Assembly (NCBI GenBank): GCA_021774785.1
Contig: JAJFIQ010000019.1
Location: 62,001 to 126,000, forward strand
DNA from: Emcibacter sp.
Lineage (GTDB): Bacteria; Pseudomonadota; Alphaproteobacteria; Sphingomonadales; Emcibacteraceae
DNA length: 64,000 bases
Direction: 5' to 3'
This document shows, one piece after another, positions 1-9,308 of this stretch. The notes beneath the pieces are model-generated. The model was not told where the DNA came from, made no database searches, and saw only the letters and a program-made list of their open reading frames with translations. The position numbers and the translations under genes were made by a program. Position 1 is the first letter of the stretch. Every line of letters begins with the position of its first letter.

Positions 1-738
1 GGGGTTGAAAAGCAAGGAGCCGCGAATAGCGAAATTCTTTTCTCCGCCCAAGCGCTCACCCGTAGACAGCCTTTCCATATAACCGTCTGTATAATCATAA
101 TTTACAGCCAGGCGTCCCGCGACTTTATCACTTAGAGGACCACTTATATAACCGTCAACGCCAACACTGTTAAAGGTATCAGCGCTCGCGGTGAAACCAG
201 CCTCAAATACATCAGTTGGTCTTTTCGTAATGACATGGATAAGACCGGCAGAAGCATTACGACCAAATGACGTCCCTTGTGGGCCGCGTAATACCTCCAC
301 GCGTTCAATATCGAACATAGCGGGGTTTTTCAGAAAATCTTTGGTAATTACCACGTTGTCGACAACGGATTGTACTGATGAATCACCGGAAGACCCTTCG
401 CTCTGGGAGTTAATTCCCCGCATGCTGTATTCGGCCTGCATTTTGTTGAATCGAACAAAGGCACCACCTGGGGAGAAATCAACAACATCATTCACCGTAT
501 TAATCCCCTGATTACGAAGGTAATCACTGGTCATGGCATTTACAGAAGTAGCGACATCCTGAAGGCTCTCTTCATAACGGCGAGATGTTACAATAATTTC
601 ATCAAATACATCTACTTTATCTACCTCATCTGCTTCTGCCTTGACGGGAGCAGAGGCGCCCGCCATGGCGATCATGCCAGTGGTCAGCGCAGTCGCACCT
701 CTCAATAACGTTTGTTTAATTCGTCTTGCATTCTTCAT
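1..738 (-). CDS. TonB-dependent outer-membrane receptor, N-terminal part (cut by window edge)
   Basis: Only the first 246 codons are in the window; the barrel continues past the left edge. The ATG at 736-738 has a good upstream AGGAAGG. The first ~35 residues are a long basic signal peptide ending near APVKA. A TonB-box-like stretch DEIIVTSRR follows and then a plug domain with the hallmark VEVLRGPQGT and an IHVITKRP segment. The family imports siderophores, cobalamin, glycans or aromatic compounds using TonB energy. It is transcribed away from the molybdenum hydroxylase operon and shares the operator-rich 739-1460 region with it, so it is probably the uptake receptor for the same substrate. 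The substrate cannot be told from this part. Confidence 0.93.
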   Translation of the reverse strand, partial: MKNARRIKQTLLRGATALTTGMIAMAGASAPVKAEADEVDKVDVFDEIIVTSRRYEESLQDVATSVNAMTSDYLRNQGINTVNDVVDFSPGGAFVRFNKMQAEYSMRGINSQSEGSSGDSSVQSVVDNVVITKDFLKNPAMFDIERVEVLRGPQGTSFGRNASAGLIHVITKRPTDVFEAGFTASADTFNSVGVDGYISGPLSDKVAGRLAVNYDYTDGYMERLSTGERLGGEKNFAIRGSLLFNP

Positions 739-923
739 GCCTATAGTTACCTTCCTGTTGTGTTTTTATCAGTTCTGTTCTTAAGTTGTTTAAATAATCA
801 AGAACAATTTCGATTTATAGGGTTTTATGATTAAGCAGACCCAATAGATTAATCTGTAGTAGCTTGTATTTGCTTCTCAATCCCTAGATATAATCGTATG
901 TTTCTTTCCTTTATGCGTTTCAT

Positions 924-939
924 ATGCAAACGTATGCAT
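924..939. promoter_or_regulatory. LacI-type operator, copy 1
   Basis: ATGCAAACGTATGCAT is a near-perfect 16-bp palindrome centred on CG. It has the same core as three other sites in this locus and the length and central CG of LacI/GalR-family operators. It lies about 190 bp upstream of the receptor start, downstream of the best receptor promoter, so it may be an auxiliary site. No regulator gene is in the window. Confidence 0.7.
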
Positions 940-1065
940 TTGTATTATTAATTAAGCGTCATCATGTCTTTGTTGGTCAAGTTATCTGGTTTAACTTAGG
1001 TTTAGCTATATTTTGATTTTATTTATGCGCTAATTTGACTGATTAATGTTTCACTCATTCGCGCT

Positions 1066-1094
1066 ATTATATTGTAGTATGTTTGTCGTGCAAA
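1066..1094 (-). promoter_or_regulatory. candidate promoter for the TonB receptor
   Basis: On the minus strand a perfect TATAAT (1066-1071) stands 17 bp from TTTGCA (1089-1094). The -35 lies inside operator copy 2, so a bound repressor would exclude polymerase. A second arrangement on the same strand, TTGGCA (1099-1104) with 17 bp to CATACT (1076-1081), is almost as good and is also covered by the operator. The 5' leader to the receptor ATG would be over 300 nt. Confidence 0.5.
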
Positions 1095-1102
1095 CGTTTG
1101 CC
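1089..1102. promoter_or_regulatory. LacI-type operator, copy 2
   Basis: TGCAAACGTTTGCC differs from a perfect palindrome only at its last base. It overlaps the -35 region of the candidate receptor promoter and shares its core with copies at 924, 1343 and 4245. Confidence 0.75.
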
Positions 1103-1334
1103 AAGATTGTAGCCTTATTTTTACCTTTGCTCAAGTCGAATTCATCTATAGGCAGTATATTTCTTATAACATATTGATATATAATGGTTAAATATTTAAT
1201 TTAGAGGGTGTTATCATCCGTATTAACGTATTTCTTAACAAGAAATGTTAAATATATTGACAGAAAAGGGGTGTTATTCACAAACAATACAGTTGCTCGT
1301 TGCTTGTAAATGAGAAACCATATCAATTACCATA

Positions 1335-1363
1335 TTGACAAACGCAAACGTTTGCAGAATACT
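1335..1363 (+). promoter_or_regulatory. candidate promoter of the molybdenum hydroxylase operon
   Basis: A perfect TTGACA (1335-1340) is followed after 17 bp by AATACT (1358-1363). Operator copy 3 (1343-1356) fills the spacer almost exactly, the classic position for repression. The element is about 100 bp upstream of the first gene's start codon. Confidence 0.65.
1343..1356. promoter_or_regulatory. LacI-type operator, copy 3
   Basis: CGCAAACGTTTGCA is a near-perfect palindrome lying between the -35 and -10 of the hydroxylase promoter. It is one of four matching sites in the locus. Confidence 0.75.
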
Positions 1364-1460
1364 TTTTAAACAAAGTGGTGATATGACCTGATATTGATCA
1401 AGGGGTAAGGCATAAAAATATATGCTACGGGGATGATGTTATGAAGTTTGGGAGAATTGA

Positions 1461-1943
1461 ATGATGGCTAAGTCCACAATAAATTTTATTGTTAACGGTA
1501 GTAAGTGTGAGTGTGACCTTCCGTCGGGCACGCCATTGCTTTACTACCTGCGAAATGATTTGGAACTGAATGGCCCTAAATTTGGTTGCGGACTCGGACA
1601 ATGTGGAGCCTGTACAATATTGGTGAACGGTGTGGCTACACGATCATGCATTACTTTGGTTGAGGATGTCAGTGATGCTGAAGTTATAACGCTGGATGGT
1701 CTTGGGAGTCGTGAAGACCCTCACCCTTTGCAAAGTGCTTTTATAGATCAGCAGGCTGCCCAGTGTGGTTATTGCATGAATGGTATGATTATGACAGCGG
1801 TTGGTTTTCTTGCTAAAAATAGCACCCCAACTGAGGGTGAGATCAAGGAAGCGGTATCGGCGAACCTGTGTCGATGCGGGACACACCAAAGAATCATTGC
1901 CGCCATCAAACAAGGTGCAAAGGGTATGGCAAATGAAAGCTGA
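1461..1943 (+). CDS. [2Fe-2S] subunit of a xanthine-dehydrogenase-family hydroxylase (IorA-like)
   Basis: This small electron-transfer subunit of a molybdenum hydroxylase carries two [2Fe-2S] clusters. C43, C48, C51 and C63 form the plant-ferredoxin cluster (CGLGQCGAC). C102, C105, C137 and C139 form the second, four-helix-bundle cluster (QCGYC and CRC). Its 160 residues match isoquinoline oxidoreductase alpha and aldehyde oxidoreductase small subunits. GGAG at 1451-1454 serves ATG 1461 or the in-frame ATG 1464. It is first in the operon behind the operator-containing promoter, and its last 11 bases overlap the large-subunit gene. The real substrate is unknown. Confidence 0.92.
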   Translation: MMAKSTINFIVNGSKCECDLPSGTPLLYYLRNDLELNGPKFGCGLGQCGACTILVNGVATRSCITLVEDVSDAEVITLDGLGSREDPHPLQSAFIDQQAAQCGYCMNGMIMTAVGFLAKNSTPTEGEIKEAVSANLCRCGTHQRIIAAIKQGAKGMANES

Positions 1944-4149
1944 CCTTAATCATGACGCGTTACGTCGGTTTATACTAAAGGCGGCTGGTGCGGCTGCTTT
2001 AACCATGCATTTTAGCTTTTTGCCACAGGAATTAATGGCATCTGGACTAAAGTCCTCACGTAGCCTTAAGGGCAACTCTAATCTTGAGAACTGGATCCAG
2101 ATTGACGAGAGGGGGCTGGTCACAATATTCACCGGAAAAGTTGAATTTGGGCAGGGTATTGGGACGGCACTTGTGCAGATTGCAGCTGATGAGCTGGATG
2201 TGGCTATAGAGAAGATTAACCTGATTGTGCCAGACACTGATATTTCTCCCGATGAAGGATATACCGTAGGCAGTCAGTCGGTTCAGCTCAGTGGCATGGC
2301 TATGCGGCAGGTGAGCGCAGAGGTGCGTCGTATTTTGCTGGAAAGGGCAGCGAGTATTTTTCAGGTTCCCATTGATAAACTTTCAGTTGCTGATGGCGTT
2401 ATCAGTGATGGTTCTCAGAAAATAACCTATGGTCAGCTTATCTCCATCAAGGGAGATGTCGTTGGCAATTACAAACAGGTTACGGTAGCTAAAAAGGCTG
2501 CCGACCGTAAAATATCCGGCAGATCCATGGGGCGTCTGGACATTCCCTGCAAGGTTTTTGCTGAAGGGGCCTATCTTCATGATATGAGATTGCCGGGCAT
2601 GTTGCATGCGCGTGTTGTGCGACCAGTTTCTCAGGGGGGCCGCCTAATAGCTGTTGATATAACTAGTGTCATAAAAATGCCTGGCGTAAAAAAAATAATA
2701 CAGGATGGAAGCTTTCTTGCCGTGGTTGCTGAGCGCGAAGAGCAAGCCATAGCAGCAGCAGAAAATTTGTCTGAAACAGCAGTATGGAGTGAGCTGCAGG
2801 ATTTGCCGGATCAGGATTCTCTGAAATTTTTTATAATGTCTCACCCTGAAACAGAGCGTGAAATATTGGTGGATATGGGGCAAGAAGAAATTTCTACTGA
2901 TACTAAAACTTATGAAGCCTGTTATTTTCGACCCTATCAGGCCCATGCACCGGTTGGGCCATCCATAGGGGTAGCTCATTGGGACAATGGGCGTTTAAAA
3001 GTTTGGAGCCACACTCAGGGGCCTTATCCGCTTAAAAGAGAAATCAGCAGTTTTCTGTCGTTACCCGAAGAAAAAATTAGAGTCATTCACAAAGGAGGTT
3101 CTGGTTGCTATGGGCATAATCCCGCAGATGATGCGGCATTGGAGGCAGCAATTATTGCCTGTAATATGCCGGGAATACCGATAAGGTTACAATGGATGAG
3201 ACAGGAGGAATTCAAATGGGAGCCTTATGGCTCGGCCATGGTTATGGATGTAAGAGCGAGTATGAATAAGGATGGTTCCATCGAAAACTGGAACTATAAT
3301 GTGCATGGTTTTCCACATTCTTCTCGCCCATCAGGCAAAGGAGGGAGCCTTCTGGCAACGCGGTATGTCAGCGGCAATCGAAAAGTAACGCCGCCGCGTA
3401 GAATACCGTCAAAGACAGGGGGGCTGGACCGAAATGCACGCCCTTATTATGATTTCAAGCGCCAGAAAATAACTAAAAACTTTATAGAAAAAAGTCCCCT
3501 GAGAACGTCCGCCCTGCGCAGCCTTGGTGCATATGCCAATGTTTTTGCCGTAGAATCCTTTATGGATGAGTTGGCCCATCAAACGGGACAGGACCCGGTT
3601 AGGTTCCGGCTCAGGCATTTAAAGGATGAAAGAGCGAAGGCTGTAATAAAAAAAGTAGCAGAAATGGCCGAATGGCAAGAAGAGAGAGAGGCTTCGGAGC
3701 ATATGGCTTTTGGTCGGGGCATAGCCTTTTCCCGTTATAAAAATATTGGGGGTTACCTAGCGGTATGTGTGGCGCTTAATGTGGACAGTCGAAATGGCCA
3801 AATTACAGTATCGGATATTTACGCGGCAGTGGATTGCGGCGAGATTATTAATCCCGATGGTGCTTTGAACCAGATAGAAGGTGGTCTGTTGCAGGCGCTA
3901 AGCTGGACGTTATATGAAGAAGTGAATTTCGAAATACACAAGATTATATCTGAGGATTGGGTGACCTATCCGATCCTAACCCATGACCGCGTGCCAAAAC
4001 TGCATGTGCATTTGGTGGATATGCCTGATGCGCCACCATTAGGAGCCGGGGAAGTGGCTCAGGGGCCGTTGCCAGCGGCAGTGGCAAATGCGCTGTATCA
4101 GGCCACGGGAAAAAGATTTAGGGAGCTTCCCATTATTGAGCAAAAATAA
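1933..4149 (+). CDS. molybdopterin-binding large subunit of a xanthine-dehydrogenase-family hydroxylase (IorB-like)
   Basis: This catalytic subunit would hydroxylate an aldehyde or N-heterocycle at a Mo-cytosine-dinucleotide centre. The frame is open from 1801, but the ATG at 1933 gives a natural N-terminus and overlaps the small-subunit stop by 11 bp. The N-terminus has a twin-arginine-like signal (LRRFILKAAG, RR at 11-12) followed by a hydrophobic stretch, as in IorB proteins, implying periplasmic export. Family motifs include GKVEFGQGIGTA near residue 70, DCGEIINPDGALNQIEGG, and PPLGAGEVAQGP, whose Glu (about 707) is the expected catalytic base. There is no FAD subunit or cytochrome c gene beside it, so the electron acceptor is unknown. 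Confidence 0.9.
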   Translation: MKADLNHDALRRFILKAAGAAALTMHFSFLPQELMASGLKSSRSLKGNSNLENWIQIDERGLVTIFTGKVEFGQGIGTALVQIAADELDVAIEKINLIVPDTDISPDEGYTVGSQSVQLSGMAMRQVSAEVRRILLERAASIFQVPIDKLSVADGVISDGSQKITYGQLISIKGDVVGNYKQVTVAKKAADRKISGRSMGRLDIPCKVFAEGAYLHDMRLPGMLHARVVRPVSQGGRLIAVDITSVIKMPGVKKIIQDGSFLAVVAEREEQAIAAAENLSETAVWSELQDLPDQDSLKFFIMSHPETEREILVDMGQEEISTDTKTYEACYFRPYQAHAPVGPSIGVAHWDNGRLKVWSHTQGPYPLKREISSFLSLPEEKIRVIHKGGSGCYGHNPADDAALEAAIIACNMPGIPIRLQWMRQEEFKWEPYGSAMVMDVRASMNKDGSIENWNYNVHGFPHSSRPSGKGGSLLATRYVSGNRKVTPPRRIPSKTGGLDRNARPYYDFKRQKITKNFIEKSPLRTSALRSLGAYANVFAVESFMDELAHQTGQDPVRFRLRHLKDERAKAVIKKVAEMAEWQEEREASEHMAFGRGIAFSRYKNIGGYLAVCVALNVDSRNGQITVSDIYAAVDCGEIINPDGALNQIEGGLLQALSWTLYEEVNFEIHKIISEDWVTYPILTHDRVPKLHVHLVDMPDAPPLGAGEVAQGPLPAAVANALYQATGKRFRELPIIEQK

Positions 4150-4233
4150 CCTTAACCCCCACCAAATTTACTGAAAAAAGGTAACGATAAAGGATTCTCA
4201 GACGAGCGAAAAAAACTGTTTTTACAATATGTC

Positions 4234-4262
4234 TTGCTATATCGTGCAAACGTATGCATAAT
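4234..4262 (+). promoter_or_regulatory. candidate promoter of the OsmC-like gene, with operator in the spacer
   Basis: TTGCTA (4234-4239) and CATAAT (4257-4262) are 17 bp apart. Operator copy 4 (4245-4258) occupies the spacer and runs into the -10, repeating the geometry of the 1335-1363 promoter. Confidence 0.6.
4245..4258. promoter_or_regulatory. LacI-type operator, copy 4
   Basis: TGCAAACGTATGCA is identical to the core of copy 1. It lies about 50 bp upstream of the OsmC-like start, and it ties this second transcription unit to the same repressor as the hydroxylase and receptor. Confidence 0.75.
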
Positions 4263-4309
4263 AATTACATAATGATTCTTAATCCGTAATTTTACATAAG
4301 GAGAATGCT

Positions 4310-4795
4310 GTGGTTACTCTTATTAGAGAGGAAGACCTTGATAAGCCTGTAATTCGAAAAAAGAGTGTGTCAGTACATAATGACGGTACAACGAAGGCAG
4401 TCATAGACTGTGGAGAATACGGTAATTTTGTCACGGATGAGCCAGTTTCTCATGGCGGCGGCGGTGAAGGCCCGTCCCCCTTACAGGCCGTTCTAGGAGC
4501 GTTGAGTGGCTGTAAGTCGGTAACTTTTAACCGTACTGCTGCAGAATTTGGTTTGAAATACGAGGGAATTGATTTTGATTCCAGCTTTACAATTGATATT
4601 CGTGGGCGTCAGGGTGTTCGCGGTGTTGTGCCGCATTTTAAGACAATTCGCGTTCAGGCTAATGTTAAGACGGATGAATCTGAGGAAAAACTTTTGGAGG
4701 TTGTCGAAGAGGTGGGCCACCGCTGCCCAGTCTATAACCTTTTGAAAGACGCAAATGTGAATGTGGAATTTACATGGGTCAGATGCCCCTTATAG
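4310..4795 (+). CDS. OsmC/Ohr-family thiol peroxidase-like protein
   Basis: 161 residues with both conserved OsmC-fold cysteines: C68 in GALSGCKSV and C139 in GHRCPVYN. The glycine-rich GGGGEGPSPLQAVLGAL segment before the first Cys is typical. Family members reduce organic hydroperoxides. The start is GTG at 4310, set by AAGGAG at 4298-4303; no ATG in frame is better placed. It is controlled by the same operator type as the hydroxylase, so it may detoxify peroxides made during substrate oxidation, which is inference. Confidence 0.9.
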   Translation: MVTLIREEDLDKPVIRKKSVSVHNDGTTKAVIDCGEYGNFVTDEPVSHGGGGEGPSPLQAVLGALSGCKSVTFNRTAAEFGLKYEGIDFDSSFTIDIRGRQGVRGVVPHFKTIRVQANVKTDESEEKLLEVVEEVGHRCPVYNLLKDANVNVEFTWVRCPL

Positions 4796-4858
4796 CACCT
4801 AATTCATATTAAGTGAAAAATTAAAATTAAAGTTAAAAATGAAATTTGGAGAATGATT

Positions 4859-5806
4859 ATGTCGTCAGAGCAAAACGGCTTGAAGATTGGATGGATTGGA
4901 ACTGGACGTATGGGATTTCCCATGGTTGCTCGTTTGGCCAAAGCAGGGAATGATGTCACCGTCTATAACCGTACGCGGGCAAAGGCAGAACCATTAACTG
5001 AATATGGAGCTAAAGTTGTTGATACGCCTGCGGATCTGGCTCAATGTGATGTGATCTTTACTATGGTATCTACTTCTGCGGATCTAGCCGCAGTATTGGC
5101 GGGCGATAATGGTGTATTCTCCGGAATATCCGGCACAGGGCCGAAATGTTATGTGGATTGCAGCAGTGTATCGGTAGAAGCCTCTGCTGAAATGAGTGAC
5201 GCAGTGGCAAAATTTGGGGCTGCTTTTGTTGCGGCACCGGTTAGCGGTAACGGGAAAGTGGTTAAAGCAGGAAAATTGACGATCGTTGCTTCAGGGCCAA
5301 AAGCTGCGTTTGATATGGTTGAAGGTTTTTTACAAACGGTTGGTATTGGTGTAACTTATGTGGGTGAAGGTGAATTAGCGCGCAGCGTTAAAATTTGCCA
5401 CAATATTCTGTTGGCTGTTGTAACACAAAACCTTGCTGAGATTACGGTTCTGGCAGAGAAGGCAGGGGTGCCGCGCCATGCGTTCCTTGATTTTATCAAC
5501 AACAGTGTGATGGGTTCTGTATTTACCCGTTATAAAGCACCGGGTTGGGTAAATCTTGATTTTACGACTACCTTTACACCGGAACTTATGCGTAAAGATG
5601 TTGATTTGGGCCTTAGTCTGGCAAAGGAATTAGAGGTGCCAATGCCGGTAACCTCTGTTACGCGAGATGTAATTCAGTCCTCAATGGGGCATGGTAATCG
5701 TGGTGATATTGATTTTGGAATTGTATTTAAATATATGGCGGAATGTTCCGGGTTGGAATTAGTTTCCGAAGAAAAAAATGTGTTATCAGGCTTGGAAACA
5801 GACTAA
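4859..5806 (+). CDS. 3-hydroxyisobutyrate-dehydrogenase-family NAD(P)-dependent oxidoreductase
   Basis: A 315-residue beta-hydroxyacid dehydrogenase. The Rossmann motif is at residues 14-19 (GTGRMG), the substrate-binding segment is AAPVSGNGKVVKAG, and the catalytic Lys is K178 in ARSVKICHN. GGAG at 4848-4851 is 7 nt from the second ATG (4859) and only 1 nt from the first (4853), so 4859 is the likely start. The family oxidises 3-hydroxyisobutyrate or reduces tartronate or succinic semialdehyde. The usual DAPVSGG reads AAPVSGN here, so substrate choice may differ. It sits 63 bp after the OsmC gene in the regulated locus. Confidence 0.88.
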   Translation: MSSEQNGLKIGWIGTGRMGFPMVARLAKAGNDVTVYNRTRAKAEPLTEYGAKVVDTPADLAQCDVIFTMVSTSADLAAVLAGDNGVFSGISGTGPKCYVDCSSVSVEASAEMSDAVAKFGAAFVAAPVSGNGKVVKAGKLTIVASGPKAAFDMVEGFLQTVGIGVTYVGEGELARSVKICHNILLAVVTQNLAEITVLAEKAGVPRHAFLDFINNSVMGSVFTRYKAPGWVNLDFTTTFTPELMRKDVDLGLSLAKELEVPMPVTSVTRDVIQSSMGHGNRGDIDFGIVFKYMAECSGLELVSEEKNVLSGLETD

Positions 5807-5954
5807 TTTTTAAGGGCGGTGTGCGCTTCGGTTTTCGCGCCGCTCCCTAATCAGTTGATACGTGTTTTAAAATTAAGCGGTAAGGGCAAATAAAATATAA
5901 GATGTCCATCTACGCTAAAATCATAAAAATTTATAATAAAATTTAGGGTCGAGC

Positions 5955-7238
5955 ATGGAAAACAGAGATGAGGCACAGGCAGAAAAACTTGCTATAACAA
6001 ATGCTGGCAAGATTGGTATCCTGATGGCTACTGCATTAGCGCTTCTGGCTTCTCCGCTGGTGGCGCCTATTATGAAAGACCTGTCCATTATCTATGCGGA
6101 TTTGGCACAAACCGAACCCTTGGCCCGGGGGATATTATGGCTAATCAGTTTCCTGCCGGGGGAAGCTAACGTTAATTTCCTCGTTAAATTTATACTTTTA
6201 TCGATTCCGGCTTTATTTATTATACTTGGGGCCCCCATAGCCGGCTGGATAGTCGATAACTTGGGACGTAAAAATCTTCTTGTGGGTTCGCTGTTCCTCT
6301 TTGCTATATCAGGAACCTCAGGCTTTTTTGCCAATAATTTTACAGAACTTTTTGTCGGTAGAATGCTATTGGGGTTATCTGTAGCTGGAATTAAGACGTC
6401 TTCAATCACCATGGCCGGTGATTTTTTTAAGGGGGAAGAACGGGCTAAATTTATTGGAGCACAAGGTTCTGCCATGAAAGTTGGTGGCGTCGTATTCATG
6501 CTGCTAGGTGGGTATTTGGCTGGTGTTCACTGGTCTGCTCCTTTTTGGGCCTATATGCTTGCTTTTGCCGCTGTTCCCAATGTTTTATTTTTCCTGCCGG
6601 AGAGCAAAGACCCGAATAAGAATGAAGAGAAAGGGGATGGGACACAGGACTTAAAAATTGATTACTTGAAAACATGTTATCCTTTCATGGGCGCATTACT
6701 GGGATCAGTATTTTTTTATCTGACTGTCATTCAGATGAGCTTCTTCCTCCGAGACGCTTTTGATTTGCCAAATTTTTACACTGGTCTGACCATTGCAATA
6801 GCCAATACTGTTAGTGCTGTGATAGCCCTTAAATTTTCGGTCTTTAAGGCTCGCATGAATTATTTGCATATCTTTACCTTTATTTTTATGATTATGGCGG
6901 TTGGATATTTTATATTGATTAATGCTTCGAGCTATCCTCTCGTTGTGGTGGCAATGTTAATTTGTGGTCTAGGTTTTGGCTTGATAGTACCTGCCCAGAG
7001 TGCATGGATCATTGATGTGGTTCCGCCAAAGAAACGCGGATTCGGTGTTGGGGTTGTAACTACTGGAATGTTCTTGGGGCAATTTCTGTCGCCAATCGTG
7101 TTTCAGCCTTTTATGGACCCGCAAGACCCGTTTGCAGTCTTTCGGGCGGCGGCCTTTGGCCTTCTTTTTATAGCGTTTCTCTATGGTTCACTGGGTTTCT
7201 TGGACAAGAAAAAGTCGACTTTGAGTAATAACGACTGA
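5955..7238 (+). CDS. MFS transporter
   Basis: 427 residues with twelve predicted membrane helices and an MFS motif A-like loop between helices 2 and 3 (GWIVDNLGRKN). The family exchanges or symports small organic solutes through the inner membrane. AGGG at 5945-5948 fits the ATG at 5955. It is the last gene of the left catabolic cluster and lies 148 bp after the dehydrogenase, with no operator of the TGCAAACG type in that gap. It probably carries the substrate or a product across the inner membrane; the compound is unknown. Confidence 0.85.
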   Translation: MENRDEAQAEKLAITNAGKIGILMATALALLASPLVAPIMKDLSIIYADLAQTEPLARGILWLISFLPGEANVNFLVKFILLSIPALFIILGAPIAGWIVDNLGRKNLLVGSLFLFAISGTSGFFANNFTELFVGRMLLGLSVAGIKTSSITMAGDFFKGEERAKFIGAQGSAMKVGGVVFMLLGGYLAGVHWSAPFWAYMLAFAAVPNVLFFLPESKDPNKNEEKGDGTQDLKIDYLKTCYPFMGALLGSVFFYLTVIQMSFFLRDAFDLPNFYTGLTIAIANTVSAVIALKFSVFKARMNYLHIFTFIFMIMAVGYFILINASSYPLVVVAMLICGLGFGLIVPAQSAWIIDVVPPKKRGFGVGVVTTGMFLGQFLSPIVFQPFMDPQDPFAVFRAAAFGLLFIAFLYGSLGFLDKKKSTLSNND

Positions 7239-7415
7239 TTTTATGGTTGTTACGGGGGGGAGTAACACCTTATTTTAAAGAGAAAATAATGCCATATTAG
7301 ATTATAGCTAGGCTCTACGATCTTTTTCAGAAATAATTAACGCTCATTCGGTTCTTTTCTATATTGTTGAACTCGTGTATTTACTTTAAAAACTAATTAA
7401 CTTTGTATCATAAAT

Positions 7416-9224
7416 ATGGATTATATAATGCCAAACACTCCTACTGATCTTACCAATAAAAATCTTATTGCCTGGGTGGAAGATATTGCCGCTTTATGTC
7501 AACCCGCAGATATTCATTGGTGTGACGGTTCTCAAGAAGAATATGACCGTTTATGTTTGTCTTTAGTTAATGATGGGGTCTTCATTCCGTTGAATGCTGA
7601 TAAGCGTCCCAATTCATTTTTATGTCGATCTGATCCAAAAGATGTAGCACGGGCAGAGGATCGAACATTCATTTGCAGTGCGGAAGAAAAAGATGCGGGG
7701 CCGACTAATAATTGGCGGAACCCAGAGATCATGAAGCAGCAAATGACGGGCCTATTCGAGGGCTCAATGCGCGGACGGACCTTATATGTCATTCCCTTCA
7801 GTATGGGTCCCCTGGGGTCTGATATCGCTCAAATCGGTGTGCAGATTTCTGATTCACCTTATGTGGTGGTAAATATGCGAATTATGGCGCGTATTGGCAG
7901 TGCGGTTCTGGATGTGTTAGGCGATGGGGAATATATCAAATGCTTGCATTCTGTGGGTTACCCCCTGTCTGAGGGACAGGCAGATGTCGCTTGGCCATGT
8001 GATGTCGATAACCGTTATATTGTGCATTTTCCGGATGATAAAAATATATGGTCTTATGGAAGTGGCTATGGTGGCAATGCCCTTTTGGGTAAGAAATGTG
8101 TAGCGTTGCGTATTGCCTCTTCAATGGCACGTGATGAAGGCTGGTTAGCGGAACATATGCTTATTGTTGGCATCGAATCACCCGAGGGCAAGACGACTTA
8201 TATTGCTGGGGCCTTTCCGAGCGCCTGCGGTAAAACAAATTTAGCAATGTTGATTTCTCCGGAAGGTTATGAGGGGTGGAAGATCAAAACGGTAGGTGAC
8301 GATATTGCCTGGATCAAACCGGGGGATGATGGCCGTTTATATGCGATTAACCCGGAAGCAGGGTTTTTTGGGGTCGCTCCAGGGACCTCAATGCAGTCCA
8401 ACCCGTCTGCCATGGCCAGCATGCAGGAAAATACTATTTTCACCAATGTGGCCTTAACAGATGACGGCGATGTCTGGTGGGAAGATATGACCGATGAGCT
8501 TCCGGAGCACCTGATTGACTGGCAGGGTAATGACTGGACACCAGGGTGTGGCAACCTCGCGGCGCACCCCAACGCGCGCTTTACAGCACCAGCGTCCCAA
8601 TGCCCCAGCATCGATCCCGAATGGGAAAACCCGAAAGGAGTTCCCATTGACGCCTTTATCTTTGGGGGACGATTGAGCAATATTTTCCCTCTCGTTTACC
8701 AGAGCTTCGATTGGCAGCATGGTGTATATATGGCGGCTACCGTTGGTTCCGAGGCGACTGCGGCGGCGGATAATCAGGTTGGAATCCGCCGTGACCCAAT
8801 GGCGATGCTGCCCTTCTGTGGTTATAACATGGGCGATTACTGGCAGCATTGGCTGGGTATGGAAGGAAAAGTAAAACATCTTCCTAAAATATTCAGAGTA
8901 AATTGGTTCCGTAAAGATGAAGATGGTAAATTTTTATGGCCCGGTTTTGGGCAAAATATGCGCGTTCTTCAATGGATATCTGAATCTATTCAGGGGGAGG
9001 CAGGTGCTGAAGAAACCGTTTTTGGCATGAGCCCTAGGTATGAAAATTTAAATTGGACTGGTTTAGACTATAGCTCGGAAAAATTCGCTGAACTTATGGC
9101 ATTGGAAAAAGAGGCAAGTGTAAAAGAAGTGGAAAGTCAGTCTGTGATGTTTGATGAATTGGGAGATGCTTTACCTAAAGCTATGATTGTTCAGAGAGAT
9201 AAAGCATTGGATCGTTTGGGCTAA
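7416..9224 (+). CDS. pckG: phosphoenolpyruvate carboxykinase (GTP)
   Basis: Converts oxaloacetate and GTP to PEP, CO2 and GDP, the first committed step of gluconeogenesis. The 602-residue length fits the GTP family. The P-loop with active-site Cys is at 267-277 ([11 protein letters not shown]). Other signatures are [25 protein letters not shown] and [22 protein letters not shown]. The family's usual GGRR reads GGRLS here. ATG 7416 and ATG 7428 are both possible starts, with no clear ribosome-binding site for either. It stands alone between intergenic gaps. A gluconeogenic enzyme beside a catabolic locus fits growth on non-sugar carbon. Confidence 0.96.
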   Translation: MDYIMPNTPTDLTNKNLIAWVEDIAALCQPADIHWCDGSQEEYDRLCLSLVNDGVFIPLNADKRPNSFLCRSDPKDVARAEDRTFICSAEEKDAGPTNNWRNPEIMKQQMTGLFEGSMRGRTLYVIPFSMGPLGSDIAQIGVQISDSPYVVVNMRIMARIGSAVLDVLGDGEYIKCLHSVGYPLSEGQADVAWPCDVDNRYIVHFPDDKNIWSYGSGYGGNALLGKKCVALRIASSMARDEGWLAEHMLIVGIESPEGKTTYIAGAFPSACGKTNLAMLISPEGYEGWKIKTVGDDIAWIKPGDDGRLYAINPEAGFFGVAPGTSMQSNPSAMASMQENTIFTNVALTDDGDVWWEDMTDELPEHLIDWQGNDWTPGCGNLAAHPNARFTAPASQCPSIDPEWENPKGVPIDAFIFGGRLSNIFPLVYQSFDWQHGVYMAATVGSEATAAADNQVGIRRDPMAMLPFCGYNMGDYWQHWLGMEGKVKHLPKIFRVNWFRKDEDGKFLWPGFGQNMRVLQWISESIQGEAGAEETVFGMSPRYENLNWTGLDYSSEKFAELMALEKEASVKEVESQSVMFDELGDALPKAMIVQRDKALDRLG

Positions 9225-9308
9225 ATAACCCCGCCCAAAATCTTGCATCGCGGTTAAGCTGGTGCGTTCCAGATTTGTTTTCGATAGCCAAAGATCATAA
9301 CTCAATGT

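Noticed and set aside
1801-1932. N-terminal extension of the molybdenum-subunit frame
   Set aside because: It lies entirely inside the small-subunit gene in another frame and does not resemble a signal peptide. The ATG at 1933 gives a clean Tat-like start.
5807-5860. GC-rich partial inverted repeat after the dehydrogenase gene
   Set aside because: GGGCGGTGTGCGC and GCGCCGCTCCC pair only imperfectly and no T-run follows, so I do not call a terminator.
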